Shown here one piece after another: positions 6,460-8,583 of a stretch of DNA of 8,583 nucleotides; position 1 is the stretch's first letter, and each line of letters begins with the position of its first letter. The notes beneath the pieces were generated by a model. It was not told where the DNA came from. It made no database searches and saw only the letters and a program-made list of their open reading frames with translations. This DNA is from Bacteroidota bacterium (lineage in GTDB: Bacteria > Bacteroidota > UBA10030 > UBA6906), in NCBI GenBank assembly GCA_016844425.1, contig JAERML010000035.1:1-8583 (forward strand). The letters run 5' to 3'. The position numbers and the translations under genes were made by a program.

Positions 6460-7215
6460 TCAGCTTGGTGTCTGGTCCTTCAACCGGAACTTAAACGGTA
6501 TGGCCACCCACACACGCACCGGACCATTGTTCATGACCGCGGGCGTGAAGAGAAATTTCGAAGCGGCTTTCAGTGCCGAATCGTTGAAAATCTCCGTTGT
6601 GGACTTGATAATGACAACCTTCTTCGGTGTGCCATCCTTATCGACCAGAATCTTTACCCAAACAGTCCCTTCAAGCCCGGCTCGCAACGCCATGTCGGGA
6701 TAGGTTGGTATCACCTTTCTCACGATCTGAGGCTCCTTCTCAACAGCAATAAACTCGTCCATTCCTGGTTCGTCGTCAATCACAATGTCCTGGGTGATCT
6801 GAACACCGCCATCACCGTCAAACTGCTCGATCATCGGGGATGGAGTGGAACTGAGTTCCTGCTGTGTCGCGATTGTCTGTTCGGGGCTGACTTCCGCATC
6901 AGGCACTGGCACTGGTACACCCACGGTGGGCTTCGCGATCGCTGCCACACTTACCGATGGTGGGGGTGGCGCAGCAGAGATGGAGGGCGGCGGTCCGAGG
7001 TCGCTGTACTTCAGCATTTTCACCGCGACCATCGGCACCTCATCCTCTTCACCACCGAGGAACTTCACGATGTAGGGTGTGCTGATAACGGCAACGTGGA
7101 TGACAACGGAAATCACCAGTCCACGCATAAAGTTCTTCTGAAGAACCGCCTTCACTTCTGATCGGCCGTAGGGGGCAAGAATCCCCTCAGTTGATACATT
7201 CATGACTTTGTTCAT
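6460..7215 (-). CDS. TonB-family energy transducer
   Basis: This protein has TonB architecture in 251 residues. A short cytoplasmic N-terminus is followed by one membrane helix (about 31-52) and a proline-rich periplasmic spacer (GPPP, AAPPPPSVS, VPVPVP; about 74-106). A linker leads to a C-terminal TonB domain (about 160-247) beginning RKVIPTYPDMALRAGLEG and ending IPFKFRLK. The helix contains S36-x3-H40, the Ser/His spacing of E. coli TonB (S16, H20) needed for coupling to ExbB/ExbD. The role would be to pass proton-motive energy to an outer-membrane transporter; no transporter, exbB or exbD is in the window, so the target is unknown. The ATG at 7213-7215 follows AAGGAGG at 7 nt. A longer frame to 7308 is not supported. 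It is the first gene of the small upstream set. Confidence 0.92.
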   Translation of the reverse strand: MNKVMNVSTEGILAPYGRSEVKAVLQKNFMRGLVISVVIHVAVISTPYIVKFLGGEEDEVPMVAVKMLKYSDLGPPPSISAAPPPPSVSVAAIAKPTVGVPVPVPDAEVSPEQTIATQQELSSTPSPMIEQFDGDGGVQITQDIVIDDEPGMDEFIAVEKEPQIVRKVIPTYPDMALRAGLEGTVWVKILVDKDGTPKKVVIIKSTTEIFNDSALKAASKFLFTPAVMNNGPVRVWVAIPFKFRLKDQTPS

Positions 7216-7464
7216 TGCTCTTCCTCCTTCAGTTCCAGCGGGCAACACAACATTTGAAGTGTTTCCCTGTTGGAGAAAGGGACAACCCTCATGCCAGAGG
7301 AATTCCATTGAAAAACCAGCGTCCTGGGCTGATTTGAGATGGGCAAGGAAATGCCGTTCTCAACCGTGGGAAGAGGAGACTGTTGAGATTTTCAATGACT
7401 ATGGGTGCCGTGCGAGGTCTGAGCCACGGAGAGGACACGCTCGGGAGTGGGAATGAGCGTTACG

Positions 7465-7548
7465 TTACATTTGGCTGTACGTAGCGGCCACCAGCAAGAG
7501 GAACAGCATGGGGATCGCTAGTGTGAGAAGGAGAAACCGGATTTTCAT
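7465..7548 (-). CDS. Possible 27-aa single-helix membrane peptide
   Basis: ATG at 7546-7548 opens a 27-codon frame with a basic start (MKIR), then an almost entirely hydrophobic run (FLLLTLAIPMLFLLLVAA), ending TYSQM and TAA. It would be one membrane helix or a bare signal-like peptide. No clear Shine-Dalgarno site precedes it, which lowers confidence. It lies about 250 nt upstream of tonB on the same strand. No family is recognised; small hydrophobic ORFs also arise by chance. Confidence 0.25.
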   Translation of the reverse strand: MKIRFLLLTLAIPMLFLLLVAATYSQM

Positions 7549-7656
7549 GCGTGTTCTAGTTATTGATGGTTTGTTCGCCAGTGTAGAAAATCACAACTGT
7601 CGTGCCACCGCAATTCAATGATTCTCATCGTATTTCCCGAACTCTCGTTCTTTTGC

Positions 7657-7672
7657 TTCCCACGCGTGGGAA
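7657..7672. promoter_or_regulatory. 16-bp perfect palindrome, possible operator
   Basis: TTCCCACGCGTGGGAA is a perfect palindrome with no central spacer, located between the terminator-like hairpin and the start of the next minus-strand transcript (tonB direction). Its symmetry and position fit a dimeric regulator binding site. With no central loop it would make a poor RNA hairpin. The protein that might bind it is unknown. Confidence 0.35.
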
Positions 7673-7702
7673 TTCGGGGCGCTCTTTTCCAAATGTTGCC
7701 AC

Positions 7703-7741
7703 AAAAGGAATGCAAAGCCCCGCCATAAACTTGCGCGGGGC
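7703..7741 (-). terminator. Rho-independent terminator-like hairpin
   Basis: On the minus strand, GCCCCGC (7735-7741) pairs with GCGGGGC (7717-7723) across an 11-nt loop, and is followed by TTTGCATTCCTTTT. The stem is seven pairs, nearly all G-C, with a T-rich but interrupted tail. It sits about 150 nt after the stop of the cytochrome remnant and would end a transcript coming from the right, separating it from the tonB set. No T tract follows on the plus strand. Confidence 0.5.
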
Positions 7742-7891
7742 CATGGAATTCAAGAACGATGTGACCCATCTGTATGGGCTCAAAGGCAGTTATAATGCCT
7801 GTTCGTTGTCGTCTATTTCAGAGGTTGGCGTGATACTGTTCGTCCTCCTTATTGGTGTTCGTCCCCCGGTTTTCCGGGAGGATAAGACGGA

Positions 7892-8583
7892 TCATCGGAA
7901 CGAATATTCCCGACCCGCCACATTGATCATACCATTCACGTGCTTGGACTTGTCTGCGATTCTGCCTGTAGCATCCACAACTCCGGGAAGGCAGCCGCTC
8001 GACCCGCACGTGGTCAACGGCAACGGCCCAATATGCATGTAGGCGGGAGCCCGTGACAAGTTCCGCAGTTAGCTTCAGCAGAGCCTCCTGTCCAGAGTGG
8101 GGAAGCATTTGCTGCGAACATTGCTGTATCAGCAAACGCATACTGATACTGCGGTGGCGCCGTTGCTTGGCGTACTTCAAAATTGCCGTGACAATGAGAG
8201 TTACTACATCTCAACGGTCCAGAGTCATACTTTGGGTTACGAATTCTGGTTCCTCGCCTCACCATTCACGTTCGGTTCCAAGCACATTCAACTTGCCGTT
8301 GATGTGCTTCGCTGTGTTGATGATACGGAAGTTCGCATCCACAACTTCAGCATGACAAACATTGCATCGTATCCCCAGTCCAGCCACTGCCGGATGTGTT
8401 CCGCCCTGCGAAGCAGTTTTGGGAAGATATCGCGTTCCCAATGTATCAAGCGGAGCGGCAGTATTGCCATGGCAAGTGCCACACGAGCCTTGCGTTCCTG
8501 TCGTGTCGTTCCAAGTTGGAGCGAACGTCAGGTTGCCGTTCTTAAAGTAGCCGTGACAGTAGGTGTTGGAACACGTAAGAGCC
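7892..8583 (-). pseudogene. 3' part of a multiheme c-type cytochrome (CxxxxCH/CxxCH type), frameshifted
   Basis: The coding strand enters from beyond the window. It shows alternating C-x4-CH and C-x2-CH heme motifs like the Geobacter-type CxxxxCH domain: CSNTYCH (8553-8573), CGTCH (8469-8483), CNVCH (8352-8366), CSNSHCH (8188-8208) and CGTCH (8053-8067). The first three are in one frame that stops at TGA 8259-8261. The next two are in another frame that stops at 8014. A third frame then carries the expected continuation (HIGPLPLTTC, VVDATGRIADKSKHVNGM) to TGA 7892-7894. Two frameshifts, near 8262 and near 8036, therefore break it. The last expected CxxCH reads C-GSSG-C-L (7991-8008), with six extra bases and Leu in place of His. 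An intact protein would be a periplasmic or outer-surface electron carrier. Whether this is true gene decay or read error cannot be told here. The N-terminus lies outside the window. Confidence 0.8.

Larger units (their letters stand above)
7216..7891. other. Mostly non-coding interval between tonB and the cytochrome remnant
   Basis: These 676 nt hold no convincing gene of normal size. Three things can be seen: a terminator-like hairpin (7703-7741, minus strand), a 16-bp perfect palindrome (7657-7672) and a possible 27-codon membrane peptide (7465-7548, minus strand). A weak minus-strand promoter-like pair, TTGAAT (7613-7618) and TGTGAT (7590-7595) with 17-nt spacing, could start the tonB transcript, but each box matches consensus at only four of six positions. 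Open frames here on both strands (for example 7560-7769 minus and 7602-8042 plus) have unconvincing composition. No tRNA, riboswitch or CRISPR repeat was recognised. Confidence 0.6.

Noticed and set aside
7358..7388. TCTCAAC/GTTGAGA inverted repeat followed by TTTTC on the plus strand
   Set aside because: Seven pairs, only three of them G-C, with a 17-nt loop and a short T run, and no plus-strand gene for it to terminate. Probably chance.
7560..7769. Minus-strand 69-codon frame containing the terminator-like hairpin
   Set aside because: It has no recognisable features, and the hairpin with T-rich tail is a better explanation of this stretch.
7818..8180. Minus-strand 120-codon frame over the cytochrome remnant
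   Set aside because: The heme motifs and the downstream VVDATGRIADKSKHVNGM segment lie in the other two frames, so this frame is a shadow.
1..8583. tRNA, rRNA, CRISPR array or transposase gene
   Set aside because: I saw no cloverleaf-like sequence, no regularly spaced repeats and no transposase-like translation anywhere in the window.

Overview
The window carries a bacterial gene cluster in which every supported gene lies on the minus strand, so transcription runs from high to low coordinates. Its core (366-5514) is a complete cytoplasmic group 3b [NiFe]-hydrogenase (sulfhydrogenase type) operon. In transcription order it encodes the beta Fe-S subunit, a stand-alone cyclic-nucleotide-binding-fold protein, the gamma FAD/NAD(P)/[2Fe-2S] subunit, the delta (small) subunit, the alpha (large, NiFe) subunit and a dedicated M52 maturation endopeptidase. 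The genes are tightly packed: the inserted gene starts 12 nt after beta, cNMP/gamma share an ATGA overlap, gamma/delta are 1 nt apart and delta/alpha overlap by 11 nt. This is the hydBGDA order known from Pyrococcus, with one gene inserted.

Upstream of the hydrogenase (5732-7215) sits a three-gene set: a TonB-family protein with no visible ExbB/ExbD, a 118-residue protein built from two copies of a four-cysteine module in exact register, and a small single-pass membrane protein with a cysteine-rich tail. Their spacings (44 and 39 nt) suggest one transcript. The 217-nt gap before hydB holds a very strong Shine-Dalgarno site and a possible 49-codon leader or small gene.

Further right (7216-7891) is a mostly non-coding interval with a terminator-like hairpin, a 16-bp perfect palindrome and a possible 27-residue membrane peptide. 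The right edge (7892-8583) is the 3' end of a multiheme c-type cytochrome of the CxxxxCH/CxxCH kind. It is broken by two frameshifts and has lost one heme motif. It is either a decaying gene or a stretch with local base-call errors.

At the left end, after the protease gene, comes a tiny lipoprotein-like ORF that may contain a frameshift. Next to it, at 1-120, is a palindromic repeat with 10-bp terminal inverted repeats and two internal hairpins (REPIN- or MITE-like), which probably also marks the 3' end of the operon.

The organism is inferred to be an anaerobic or facultative Gram-negative bacterium. TonB and a lipobox imply an outer membrane, and the multiheme cytochrome implies periplasmic electron transfer. 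A Bacteroidota/Ignavibacteriota/Chlorobiota-like lineage is plausible, but the sequence alone does not settle it. The joint picture is NAD(P)H-H2 (or sulfur) redox balancing in the cytoplasm, next to uncharacterised cysteine-rich and envelope proteins.
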